DNA from: Candidatus Cloacimonadota bacterium
GTDB taxonomy: Bacteria; Cloacimonadota; Cloacimonadia; Cloacimonadales; TCS61
NCBI GenBank assembly: GCA_021736135.1
Contig: JAIPGO010000004.1
Location: forward strand, 1-64,000
Direction of reading: 5' to 3'
Length of the DNA: 64,000 bases
Position 1 is the first letter of the stretch. Every line of letters starts with the position of its first letter. Under the pieces are notes generated by a model. It made no database searches. It saw only the letters and a list, made by a program, of their open reading frames with translations, and had not been told where the DNA came from. Both the position numbers and the translations under genes were made by a program. Shown one piece after another: positions 55,391-64,000 of the stretch.

Positions 55391-56368
55391 ATGATAAAAA
55401 AGAAATTACTGGTCATTACTACTGGCGGCACGATCGCTATGAAGTATGATGATGAATTCGGAGTCATTCAAAATGACGAATTGACTGCGTATCTGGGAAA
55501 TTTCCCCCAGATACGAGATATTGCCCAGATCGAAGTATATGAATTTACAAATATCCCCTCTCCCTATATTACTCCGGAAACAATGTTTAAACTGGCAAGA
55601 CTGGTGGAAGATAAAATACTTGAGTATGATGGAATAATCATTACCCATGGTACAGATACTCTGGAAGAAACTGCTTATTTCCTGGAACTGGTTGTAACCA
55701 CCCATAAACCGGTTGTTTTTACTGCCGCCATGAGGTCAGAAAGTGAACTTGGTCTGGATGGTCCCCGCAATATCGTCGGCGCAGTGCGGGTTGCCTGTTC
55801 CAATGATCCGCGAAACGGAGGCGTGATGGTGGTGATGAATGACGAAATAAACAGCGCCCGGGAAGTTGTTAAAACTGATACGGGAAAAACAAATTCCTTC
55901 GTCAGTCTCGCCTATGGTCCCTTAGGAATAATTGAACCGGATAAAGTGATCTTCTACCGCGATTCTATTATTCAGGAGAAAATCCCTACTGATAAAATAG
56001 AAACAAATATTGATCTGATCAAATGCGTCAGCGGAATGGATGACCGCTATCTGCAATGTTCCCTGTATCATGGAGCTAAGGCTATCGTACTGGAAGCATT
56101 TGGCAGAGGAAATGTTCCCCCTAATCTGCTGCCCGCTATCACAACCGCTATTGAAAGGGATGTCATTGTAGTGATTGTTTCACGCACCTATACCGGACGA
56201 GTGTTACCCGAATATGGATATGAAGGTGGGGGAAAAAGCCTGAAAAAAATGGGCGCTATCCTGGGCGGAGACCTGCGTGGACAGAAAATGCGCATCAAAC
56301 TGATGGTGCTCTTTGGCAGATACAAAGATAGCTCATTAGTTCGCAAATACCTCCTGAACGGTAATTAA
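55391..56368 (+). CDS. ansA: L-asparaginase (type I-like)
   Basis: The 325-residue enzyme hydrolyses asparagine to aspartate and ammonia. The two catalytic-threonine motifs are clear: VITTGGTIAM (near residues 8-17) and THGTDTLEETAYFLE (near 84-98), with a later AMRSESELGLDGPRN stretch. No signal peptide is seen, which fits the cytoplasmic type I form. The ATG at 55391 is chosen because it begins the standard N-terminus MIKKKLLVITTGG, with GAGG six bases upstream. An earlier in-frame ATG at 55283 would start inside the family A element. The 3' end overlaps the convergent secreted protein gene by four bases. Confidence 0.9.
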   Translation: MIKKKLLVITTGGTIAMKYDDEFGVIQNDELTAYLGNFPQIRDIAQIEVYEFTNIPSPYITPETMFKLARLVEDKILEYDGIIITHGTDTLEETAYFLELVVTTHKPVVFTAAMRSESELGLDGPRNIVGAVRVACSNDPRNGGVMVVMNDEINSAREVVKTDTGKTNSFVSLAYGPLGIIEPDKVIFYRDSIIQEKIPTDKIETNIDLIKCVSGMDDRYLQCSLYHGAKAIVLEAFGRGNVPPNLLPAITTAIERDVIVVIVSRTYTGRVLPEYGYEGGGKSLKKMGAILGGDLRGQKMRIKLMVLFGRYKDSSLVRKYLLNGN

Positions 56369-57069
56369 AATCCCTCTGGCTTGTAGCGCCAGTATTTCTT
56401 GAAATCCATTTTATTCTTCATCTGCATTGACTGCCCCATCGCTTCCACGGATGTTATGCTCTCAATGCTTTTCACTGTCCAGTCTCCTTTTTTGTAATTA
56501 TAAGTAATTTTATTCGTTATCCCCTTCACCATATCAACCGGAGGCTGCATGGATTGTTCATCATAGACTGGTGCTCCTGTTTCACTGTCCAGCCAGATGT
56601 TTCCCTGCACAGGAATAATCATACCGTCCTCATCCGGTTGCTGGCAGGTATATGAAAACTCCACACAGTTCATTTTTCTGATCTTTTTTTCAATTCCGGT
56701 TCTTGTCACCTGCAGATTCCAGTTTCCGTCATTTAGAAAAATGGAAGCACTGTCCGGAGTCATATCCTGCTTCAGCATCTCCTGAACCATCTGGTCACTT
56801 TCCGGAACCAGACTATCCATTCTTTTCCCCCCATCGTAATAACCTGTAATCTCTCCATCTTCGAGTTCGTAACTGAACATCAGATCAGTAGGCATCATTT
56901 CTTCACCGTCCTCATCCAATGCCGCTACTCTTATTTCAATAACTCCGGCCACCCAGTTCCAGTTAGCACGCGCTATTTCCTGGGCTTTTTGCCAAAGCTG
57001 GTCATCCTGATTATCTGCTGCGAGGATGGACACCGTGAGTAGAATAATCAACATTAATATTCTTTTCAT
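56365..57069 (-). CDS. Secreted protein encoded with the ABC-M1 genes
   Basis: The 234-residue product has a signal peptide (about 1-17, ending SILAA). A beta-rich mature part recalls periplasmic lipid- or lipoprotein-carrier folds (VQGNIWLDSETGAPVYDEQ; ITNKITYNYKKGDWTVKSIESITSVEAMGQ), but the match is weak. GGAGAG precedes the ATG, which lies nine bases after the stop of the ABC-M1 fusion gene, so it is the third gene of that operon. Function unknown. Confidence 0.7.
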   Translation of the reverse strand: MKRILMLIILLTVSILAADNQDDQLWQKAQEIARANWNWVAGVIEIRVAALDEDGEEMMPTDLMFSYELEDGEITGYYDGGKRMDSLVPESDQMVQEMLKQDMTPDSASIFLNDGNWNLQVTRTGIEKKIRKMNCVEFSYTCQQPDEDGMIIPVQGNIWLDSETGAPVYDEQSMQPPVDMVKGITNKITYNYKKGDWTVKSIESITSVEAMGQSMQMKNKMDFKKYWRYKPEGF

Positions 57070-57078
57070 TTTCTCTCC

Positions 57079-60000
57079 TTAATTACTTATTTCAGCGCCA
57101 ATGGTTATACCACCGCCTTCTGTCTCTGATCCAATCGCTTCACTCTTGTCATTCACTTTTATTACATTATCCCAGAGATTTTTGTCAATCAACTTATATA
57201 AGCCGTCAATTCCGGCTCTGGTGGGACGCGTTCTTGTAAATATGGTAATTTCATGCTTCCCGCCGGTTAAGCGATGTTTATGCCTGTAGATTGGTTTCTC
57301 TTTCTGTTCCCCGTTCACATAGGCATTACCAAAAATTACTATTTCCACATAATCATTCATCTCTGCTTCTGTTTCTTCTCCCAGTCCATCAGCGTAAAAT
57401 TTGGCAGTTTCCACTTCCAGTTTTACTTCGTATTTCCTGGTATCAAGCTGATTGCTTTCCGCTTTGATAATTTTATTGTTATAAAGAGTTATCCTGCGGA
57501 ACCAGTCATCAAGAATATAGTTCAGAGAATCCGGCACAATGGGTGTCATATATTCCATAAACTCCATAGAATTTGTGTAGGGTGGCTGCTGCCAGGCTGT
57601 TGCTTTAATATAATCAGCCAGCGCTTTATTGACCGCCTTTTCCCCACAGTAATCCTGCAAAGCATACATCACGATTGCACCTTTGTTATAATGAATATAC
57701 TGCTGGTTTTCCACCAGGTACAAAGGCTGTTCCTTTATTGATTCTCCCCCACGCCCCATCAGATATGAGCTTAACTCGTGCTTGAGAAAATTACCGATCA
57801 TCATTTTACCATATTTCTTTTCCATAACCATCAGACTGCTGTATTGAGCCAGTGCTTCGCTCATCAGCACGCAGCCCTGCACATTTGCTCCAATCACCTG
57901 ATGTGCCCACCACTGATGCGCCAGTTCATGAGCTGTAACCCAGAATGGATAATCAATATTTTCCGCACCATCCTTCACATCTGCCACAAATCCCACGCTT
58001 TCTGAATATGGTATTGTATTGGCAAAACTCTGGGCATAGGCAGAATAACGCGGAAATTCAAGTATTCTCACCTGTCTGTCCGGATATTCTCCCAAGTTGG
58101 CAGTATAATAATCCAGCCCCTTCTGCAGAGCTACCAGCATTCGCTCTATATTATAGGGATGAAGGCTGTCATAATATACTGTGAGTTCCACCTCTTCCCC
58201 ATGCTTTCCTGTCCATATCTCGTGTTTCTCTTCATACTTTGCTGAAACATAGCAAAAGAAATTCAGCACGGGATGGTCCATAATATAATGAAAATATCTC
58301 CTGCCATCCACTACCCATTCACTTTCCAGGTAACCGGGTGTGATTGCCGTCTGCTCTGCCGCAGTAGATACAACAGCCTCATAATTCACCCAGTCAGCAT
58401 CATCACTGATATAGTTATTCATTCTCGCGTTTTCATCATCCACTAACGCCATGCGGGGCTTTTCCGGGAGGTTATATTTTTTCCGCTTTTCTTCACTCAG
58501 CAGTTCATACCCGTCACTATAACCCAGATGCGGGAAAAACTCCATACTATTGAAGAATGTCCCGTTATGCACTACGGAAGTTATAGAATTATAGCCTTTC
58601 CTGGCAATCGTGCAGTTATATTCAATCTCGATCTTCTCACCCGGCTGCAGCGGTTCTAAAAATTTATAGGTGTAAAATCCGAAATCCGCATCTTTCACAT
58701 TTGCCCGGTAAGCACGGTTAAAATCGAAATACTCATAGTCAATATCAGTATTTAATACTACTATAAGGGAATCAATGGCTGAGTCAGTTTTATTTTCTGC
58801 CTGCATTATTCCATGTATCTCCGCTATACTGGCTTCCGGGAAAATATCCGCCTGCACATAAACATCAGTATAACGCGGTTGAGCTATACCGTCATAATGC
58901 TTATATTTCTTCTCCAGATATGCTCTTTCCTTTTCACTGGTCTTGTTGCGCTTGAAATCATTCAATACGTTTTCATTATAATATATATAGGAACCCATCC
59001 CGATGAATCCCACTGCCAGCAATATTATTAAGAACAGCATCGGCTGGTTAAGCCTCTGCCGGGCTATCAGCCAGCGCTTTTTAAATACTCTATCGTTGCC
59101 CCGCGGATAAAACAGCAATCCTGCCGTCAGCAGCAGCACAGCCAGAAATCCCCAGTAAATCCGGAAAACACCCCATTTCTCCAGCATCGTGCCAAAACCG
59201 TTCATATCCGAATATACCCAGCCTCCGCCTTTGCCGTAATGAAATAGCGGATGCTCAAGCCCCAGCAGTCCGATGTACTGGAATAATATATAAAGTCCAA
59301 TGGCAAGCCCATGACCGGTAAACTTGTTATTTGCCATAATATGTGCCACGAAAACCAGAGTAGCCAGTAATGCCGCATCTGCCAGGCTCAAGCCTATATT
59401 GGCCGCATATAAACTAAAATTCAATGCCGTAAAACCCTTGCCAGCCTGATAGAGCAACCCCATACTGCTTGCCAGGATCAAAAGAATTAATTGCACCAGC
59501 AGCAGAGCACTGAACTTGGAAAACATCGTTACCCATTCCGGTACCGGCAGGCTTTCCAGGATTCCATCCAGTTTATGCTCCCGTGCTTTCCATAAAGTCT
59601 CACCGGCAAATACCAGTAATATGATCAGTGACATCAATCTGAAATTACCATTGACTACAGCTAATACATTATAGGTCAATGGCAGCACTTCCGTCTCATA
59701 CATTTTCCCACTCTGGAATACGGATACTACCAGCAGAATTATACCTGCAAAGACTATTGTAATAAATCCGGCGCTCCCGATTATTTCCCGGAATTCCAGT
59801 TTTACAAGACTGATAAACTGCTTCCATTCCTGCGCCCAGCCAAAACGCTGTGTCACCTGAGGCAGCTTCCGGCTCTCAAATACTGGTTCGCTGCTTTTTT
59901 TCACTTTCCCGCTCTTTACCAGTGTTTGGCTGAATTGAAAACGCAGGTAAGTGATTAGCATTAAAATCGCACCCACACTTAACCAGAGCACCCGGTTCCA

Positions 60001-60735
60001 GAGTAAATAACCGCTGAAAGGTACCAGCCTCGTATTTCGCTCCACCACTGAAAAATGCTCTGTTGCCTCTCCTATGGCGTTCATTCCCATGGGGTCTAAT
60101 AACGCTGCCAATCCCTTGGTATCTAAACTTTCAAACAAAGCAAGTCCTATAAAATAACCCACGAAAAGCACGATAGCACCAATATATACCGGCAGCATCC
60201 TGCGCGTGGCAAATGCCAGGGAAAAGAATATCGCTCCCGTAAATAATACATTCGGTAATATATTCACCACGTAGGGCCAGAGGTAATAGCTGAGATGAAT
60301 AGCTCCAAATAGCTCCTTATTCAGCCAGGGACAGAATTGTCCCAGCAGCATACCTGCTCCTATCCCCACCAGAATGAACGTGACGATGAGAGCATTGGCT
60401 AAATACCTGCCCAATAAATAGGCAAATTTGCTGACCGGCTTCGTGAAAAACAGCGGATATATGTTATACTCAAAATCACGGTAAATACTGAAACCCATCA
60501 TTGATGCCGTGATAAAAAGTCCTAACAGCCCAAACATGGTCACCAGCAGCATTATTAAAAATGGCGAGTTTAAAAGTACTTTTTCGGAACTCATCATTAC
60601 CCTGGTTCCGCTGATAGCACCACCCATTATATTAGTCAATAATACGCCTAATAGAAAGAATATGACGATGTATATATAAGTGGAAATATTCTGAAATCGG
60701 AACTTGAACTCAAACCGGAATACATCCCACCACAT
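57079..60735 (-). CDS. ABC-2 type permease fused to M1-family aminopeptidase
   Basis: The 1218-residue protein has two blocks of about six transmembrane segments each (about 15-265 and 315-590), both like ABC-2 permeases. A soluble C-terminal M1-type peptidase domain follows (about 600-1218). The zinc site is HELAHQWWAHQ (near 933), with a Glu in MSEALAQY twenty residues past the second His. Such fusions are known in Bacteroidota and relatives, where their substrates are not defined. The start overlaps the ATP-binding protein's stop (TAATG). It probably exports or processes peptides at the inner membrane. Confidence 0.9.
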   Translation of the reverse strand: MWWDVFRFEFKFRFQNISTYIYIVIFFLLGVLLTNIMGGAISGTRVMMSSEKVLLNSPFLIMLLVTMFGLLGLFITASMMGFSIYRDFEYNIYPLFFTKPVSKFAYLLGRYLANALIVTFILVGIGAGMLLGQFCPWLNKELFGAIHLSYYLWPYVVNILPNVLFTGAIFFSLAFATRRMLPVYIGAIVLFVGYFIGLALFESLDTKGLAALLDPMGMNAIGEATEHFSVVERNTRLVPFSGYLLWNRVLWLSVGAILMLITYLRFQFSQTLVKSGKVKKSSEPVFESRKLPQVTQRFGWAQEWKQFISLVKLEFREIIGSAGFITIVFAGIILLVVSVFQSGKMYETEVLPLTYNVLAVVNGNFRLMSLIILLVFAGETLWKAREHKLDGILESLPVPEWVTMFSKFSALLLVQLILLILASSMGLLYQAGKGFTALNFSLYAANIGLSLADAALLATLVFVAHIMANNKFTGHGLAIGLYILFQYIGLLGLEHPLFHYGKGGGWVYSDMNGFGTMLEKWGVFRIYWGFLAVLLLTAGLLFYPRGNDRVFKKRWLIARQRLNQPMLFLIILLAVGFIGMGSYIYYNENVLNDFKRNKTSEKERAYLEKKYKHYDGIAQPRYTDVYVQADIFPEASIAEIHGIMQAENKTDSAIDSLIVVLNTDIDYEYFDFNRAYRANVKDADFGFYTYKFLEPLQPGEKIEIEYNCTIARKGYNSITSVVHNGTFFNSMEFFPHLGYSDGYELLSEEKRKKYNLPEKPRMALVDDENARMNNYISDDADWVNYEAVVSTAAEQTAITPGYLESEWVVDGRRYFHYIMDHPVLNFFCYVSAKYEEKHEIWTGKHGEEVELTVYYDSLHPYNIERMLVALQKGLDYYTANLGEYPDRQVRILEFPRYSAYAQSFANTIPYSESVGFVADVKDGAENIDYPFWVTAHELAHQWWAHQVIGANVQGCVLMSEALAQYSSLMVMEKKYGKMMIGNFLKHELSSYLMGRGGESIKEQPLYLVENQQYIHYNKGAIVMYALQDYCGEKAVNKALADYIKATAWQQPPYTNSMEFMEYMTPIVPDSLNYILDDWFRRITLYNNKIIKAESNQLDTRKYEVKLEVETAKFYADGLGEETEAEMNDYVEIVIFGNAYVNGEQKEKPIYRHKHRLTGGKHEITIFTRTRPTRAGIDGLYKLIDKNLWDNVIKVNDKSEAIGSETEGGGITIGAEISN

Positions 60736-61622
60736 TATGCCTCCATCTCTTCAAGGGGTATGGTCGTGAAATATACGTCTTCCAGGTTGGCTGACTTACG
60801 CTCAAAACCACCTCCCGGCTGTTCTTCAGAAAACACGTTGATCTGCTGACGGCCTGCCTGCAGACGTGTAGAACTTATCCGGTATTGACGGCTGTATTCC
60901 ACCAGTTCACTCTTTTCGATCAGCTTCTTCCACATCTTATCCTGAATAACAGCAATCGCTTCCAGCGGATTACCTTCCATCATCACTCTGCCCTTATGAA
61001 TTATAGCCATCCGGCTGCATAACTCACTCACATCTTCCACTATATGCGTGGAAAGGATCACTATCTTATTTTCCCCAATCTCTGAAAGAAGATTATGAAA
61101 ATGATTACGCTCCTTCGGATCTAGACCTGCCGTTGGTTCATCAACTATGATCAGTTCAGGATTTCCCAGAAGCGCCTGCGCTATGCCAAATCTCTGCCGC
61201 ATACCACCGGAGAATCCTCCCAGTTTCTTACGCCTGTGCTCAAATAAATGAACTCTCTGTAATAATGCCGCCACTTCTTCCTTGCGCTCCTTATGACTGG
61301 AAATACCCTTTAAGGAGGCAAAATGTTCCAGCATATCCCAGGCCGTCACTTTCGGATAAAATCCAAATTCCTGCGGCAGATAACCCAGACGCTTCCGTAT
61401 CTCCTGCTTCTGATTAACCACGTCCAGTTCGCCAAATCTGATGCTGCCGCTATCCGGCTCCTGCAAAGTCGCAATCGTTCGCATTAAGGTTGATTTACCC
61501 GCACCGTTAGGCCCCAATAAACCAAACATCCCCGGCTCTATCTCCAGATCAATATCAATCAAAGCCTTTACGTCACTACCATAAGTCTTGTTCAAATTCT
61601 CGATCTTTAAAATCCCTGCCAT
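60735..61622 (-). CDS. ABC transporter ATP-binding protein
   Basis: The 295-residue ATPase has Walker A GPNGAGKST (37-45), a Q-loop in GYLPQEFGF, signature FSGGMRQR (near 138) and Walker B LIIVDEPTAGLD (near 160), with an H-loop at STHIVED. It pairs with the downstream ABC-M1 fusion permease by gene overlap. The C-terminal part after residue 225 is a helical extension found in this subfamily. GGAGGAATC precedes the ATG. Confidence 0.93.
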   Translation of the reverse strand: MAGILKIENLNKTYGSDVKALIDIDLEIEPGMFGLLGPNGAGKSTLMRTIATLQEPDSGSIRFGELDVVNQKQEIRKRLGYLPQEFGFYPKVTAWDMLEHFASLKGISSHKERKEEVAALLQRVHLFEHRRKKLGGFSGGMRQRFGIAQALLGNPELIIVDEPTAGLDPKERNHFHNLLSEIGENKIVILSTHIVEDVSELCSRMAIIHKGRVMMEGNPLEAIAVIQDKMWKKLIEKSELVEYSRQYRISSTRLQAGRQQINVFSEEQPGGGFERKSANLEDVYFTTIPLEEMEA

Positions 61623-61820
61623 GATTCCTCCGGCATTTATATTTTTAAATTTTCAATATTTTATCCAAAATAATAAATGTGACCACTGCCGGGCAGCGTA
61701 CAGGCAAACCTGTGTGTTTACCCTCTTTAACCCGCCTTGCACAAGTGGATTCAATCCCCAAAAAATAGCTCTTTTCAACTTAACGAATTCCCCATGTTAA
61801 GTTACATATCACACGGTGTC

Positions 61821-61849
61821 CTATTGTCCCAACACACCATATCTGTCAA
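61821..61849 (-). promoter_or_regulatory. Candidate promoter of the ABC-M1 operon
   Basis: On the minus strand, TTGACA (61849-61844) and CAATAG (61826-61821) with 17 bases between, about 200 bases upstream of the ATPase start. Confidence 0.4.
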
Positions 61850-62264
61850 GTCTTTTTCCCCGCTTTTAACTGTAAAATATCGTAAGTAATTGAAAAATAA
61901 GACAGAAATATTTCAATGAAACGCATTTTTTTCTACATTAAGTGGGTATTCACCAATACACAGTATGGGGAATGAACTCGACACAAGTAATACAAGCCAA
62001 AAATGTCGAGTCCCTGAATATCTTTTGCCTGAAAGATATTTGGATAGAGAAAATAAGGTTAATTATTACCTGAATTTACTTTTAGACCACTTTCCCTAAT
62101 AGATTAAGATTAATGAATTTAACTATAAAATTCATCTGGAGTTATTTGCTTTATATCAAGTAATTTATGTCAATTCAGCAATTCTACTTGATATTTGCCT
62201 GGTGGTTCACAATTTTGTCGAAATAAAATCCAACTTACAGTATTTCAATAGTTTATAATTAACA
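61850..62264. other. AT-rich spacer
   Basis: No gene or clear repeat seen. It is AT-rich with scattered short stems. Confidence 0.4.
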
Positions 62265-62470
62265 GTTCCACTGTTTATTGTAACTCCTTATATAATAGCC
62301 TAAATTATTAAAACGAAGATAAAAAATGCACATCTGCTGTGCTTTATACAGAATTATCATAATTGACAATACTTTTTATATAAAAGGTGAATCAGGTACA
62401 ATTTTAGTCCGAATGACTTATTTATCTGTAGAAAAAGATGTTACGCTCCCCTTCGGCGCTGCCCACCGTC
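62265..62470 (-). repeat. Dispersed repeat family B, copy B3 (reverse)
   Basis: Read on the minus strand, this gives TTTCTACAGATAAATAAGTC, a GGACTAAAATT block, AAAGCACAGCAGATGTGCAT, TTTATCTTCGTTTTAATAAT and GGAGTTACAATAAACAGT. It matches positions 45-220 closely. In place of the GC-rich hairpin there is GGGCAGCGCCGAAGGGGAGC. Confidence 0.72.
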
Positions 62471-62755
62471 CACAATCCATGATGAATTATATATACGGTC
62501 CAACTTTTTCTACTCAATCCAGATTCCGTAACTGTTTCTTACTCTCAAAATGCTCATTTTACTGAAAATCTCTGTAACATTATTTGATACAGCAATCTAC
62601 CTCATCTTGTACATCCCGGGCAGCGCCGATTGGCTTCCTGAAATCATTTCTATTTGTTTATAAACTTAGCCAGATGAATTAGAACATCAGTTCTATGATA
62701 TATTTCCTGATATTTTTAATCTTTGCATCATTAATTATTGATAATAATTAATTAC
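62471..62755. other. Spacer after repeat B3
   Basis: No gene or strong signal. The M48 peptidase gene ends at 62756 on the other strand, without a clear terminator. Confidence 0.35.
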
Positions 62756-63991
62756 TCACACGCGTGGTATAAACTGTGTATAGAGCCCTGCGGCGAGAAT
62801 CTGGGCGGCTTCCTTTTCGCTATAACCGAGTATATTTATCCCGATATTGACCAGCAGATCGAATTCCTTGTCATTTATGTCATTATCCGAGATGGCAATT
62901 TCGAGCAGGTATTTCAGCATAGATTCCCGTTCCAGGGGGCTGTCTGCCAGAATCTTTTTGATGGAATCAACAAATTTCTTCTGAATATTTTTCTGGTCTT
63001 TGAGGATTTCTTCCAGGAATTTCTTGGGGAAAAGCGTGTATTGTGAAATATAGCTGATGATCCGGTCAACCTCATCGGCATCCACTTTTTCATCACAACT
63101 ACTGACGATGAGTCCGCCGGTTGCCATGAACATCATACGCTGCAGATTAATGCCATCTGCCAGAGCAGTATGTTCTTCCACGATCATTCTGATCTTATCT
63201 TCGAGTTTTTCATCAGCGATCAGTTCATCTTTTTTCATAGCACTTTGAAATAACTGCGATTTTGAAAATAGCTGCAAAGCTTTCACCCGGACGGGATTTA
63301 TGGGGTGGGTGCTTTCATCAAAACCCTGTTCTCCCTTTAAATGTTCCAGAAGTTCATTATTATTATCGATATAGGTGCGTATGTTAATGCCCAGCTCCCG
63401 CCAGTCCAGTCCGGAAGTAAGTTTAAAAAAGCTGCTGACTGCCGGTTCCAGTTCTCCACAGGCAAGAAGCCCAAACCGGTCAGCGCTTAATTCCGAGAGT
63501 CGCTGCCAATACATGATGCGGTTATGGTAATAAATGGGAATTTCTTTATTTTCATTGAAAATGAACTGAATAACATCGGAAAGTTTCCTGCTGCCCGTCC
63601 ACAAATGCCCGATCTCATGCCCGATGATGAAGAGCAGTTCTTCATGGGTAAAATCCTTTACCAGAGCGGAATTCAGGCAGATTATATGCGGATCTTCAAC
63701 TCTATCGGTTTCGATGCAGAATGCGTTATATTCGGGGGAATTAACCACAAAATAGTCAATAGTGCCTTCATAGCCGGTGCGCTTCTGAGCTTCCTGACAG
63801 GCTTCCCAGATGTTTTTGCAGAAATTTTCCGTTACCTTGAAATATATGCCTTTAAATATCTTGTTCAGGGAATCTTCCCGGTCTATTTTGGCTTTTTCCA
63901 AAAGTTTCTCGATCAGTTCCACCCGCAGACTTTCCTTGATCTCCTGCGTGAACTGTTTTTCCAGCTCTATACGTAATAATGAATAATCCAT
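62756..63991 (-). CDS. M48-family metallopeptidase with C-terminal TerB-like helical region
   Basis: The 411-residue protein has the zincin motif LFIIGHEIGHLWTG (near residue 125, HEIGH) and a downstream Glu in ELSADRFGLLACGE (near 169), as in M48 peptidases. No signal peptide or membrane span is seen, so it is predicted cytoplasmic, unlike HtpX. Residues about 270-411 are helical; text such as LLEIAISDNDINDKEFDLLVNIGINILGYSEKEAAQ recalls TerB-like/EF-hand-like tellurite-resistance domains. GGAGGTAAA precedes the ATG near the window end. Neighbours further right are not visible. Confidence 0.85.
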   Translation of the reverse strand: MDYSLLRIELEKQFTQEIKESLRVELIEKLLEKAKIDREDSLNKIFKGIYFKVTENFCKNIWEACQEAQKRTGYEGTIDYFVVNSPEYNAFCIETDRVEDPHIICLNSALVKDFTHEELLFIIGHEIGHLWTGSRKLSDVIQFIFNENKEIPIYYHNRIMYWQRLSELSADRFGLLACGELEPAVSSFFKLTSGLDWRELGINIRTYIDNNNELLEHLKGEQGFDESTHPINPVRVKALQLFSKSQLFQSAMKKDELIADEKLEDKIRMIVEEHTALADGINLQRMMFMATGGLIVSSCDEKVDADEVDRIISYISQYTLFPKKFLEEILKDQKNIQKKFVDSIKKILADSPLERESMLKYLLEIAISDNDINDKEFDLLVNIGINILGYSEKEAAQILAAGLYTQFIPRV

Positions 63992-64000
63992 TTTACCTCC

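Overview
The window looks like chromosomal DNA of an uncultivated, AT-rich Gram-negative bacterium. It carries long surface proteins that end in PNPFNP-type, FlgD-like C-terminal sorting domains, a TonB-dependent receptor paired with a DUF4249-like lipoprotein, many lipoproteins, an ABC permease fused to an M1 peptidase, and GLUG/PKD/MAM-like adhesin modules. This mix is typical of the Fibrobacterota-Chlorobiota-Bacteroidota neighbourhood, and Cloacimonadota is the best guess. That is an inference: no rRNA or universal ribosomal marker is present to settle it.

Layout. 0-2.3 kb: dispersed repeats, a small membrane protein, and a decayed group II intron on the minus strand. 2.3-8.1 kb (+): a frameshifted metallophosphoesterase, then a tight operon of NYN-domain nuclease, Ppx/GppA phosphatase, DAHP synthase, a small exported protein and a UroD-like protein. 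8.4-21.4 kb (-): an 848-residue GLUG/PKD surface protein, a 1.3 kb gene-poor gap, tRNA-Leu with secG, an Fpg/Nei-like protein and a 2547-residue multidomain surface protein. 22.2-29.2 kb (-): six genes encoding an RDD membrane protein and five lipoproteins, three of which share an unrecognised C-terminal module of about 70 residues. 29.5-34 kb (-): a secreted phosphoesterase with a CBM9-like domain, an RRM protein and a PrsW-type protease. 34.7-44.9 kb (+): a truncated surface protein running into 22 copies of an 8-bp G-rich repeat, a secreted protein, a TetR/TonB-receptor/DUF4249 set, and two tandem paralogous lipoproteins. 44.9-47 kb (+): EIIA-like, PII-like and CPA2 antiporter genes. 47-51.4 kb (-): four tRNAs (Gln, Gln, Ser, Ser), then era, holA, uppP and a divergent polysaccharide deacetylase. 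53.6-64 kb: a small unknown protein, an orphan TfoX C-terminal domain protein with a DtxR/MntR regulator, asparaginase, an ABC-M1 peptidase operon and an M48 peptidase.

The gaps between genes are unusually rich in structured dispersed repeats. Family A (four copies plus a fragment, 209-664 bp) has GCATCCCCCCG/CGGGGGGATGC-like ends, internal inverted repeats and usually a GC-rich central hairpin, but no gene, so it behaves like a miniature mobile element. One copy holds a second, nested palindromic element. Family B (four copies) has a different GC-rich hairpin and a conserved tail of about 180 bp. Smaller families C and E and several long hairpins also occur.

Three genes are broken by an apparent loss of one base (near 2598, 12917 and 27560), two clearly at a homopolymer run. 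This may be assembly error or true decay. The most novel-looking items are the family A/B elements, the lipoprotein/RDD operon with its shared module, and the EIIA/PII-like/antiporter operon.
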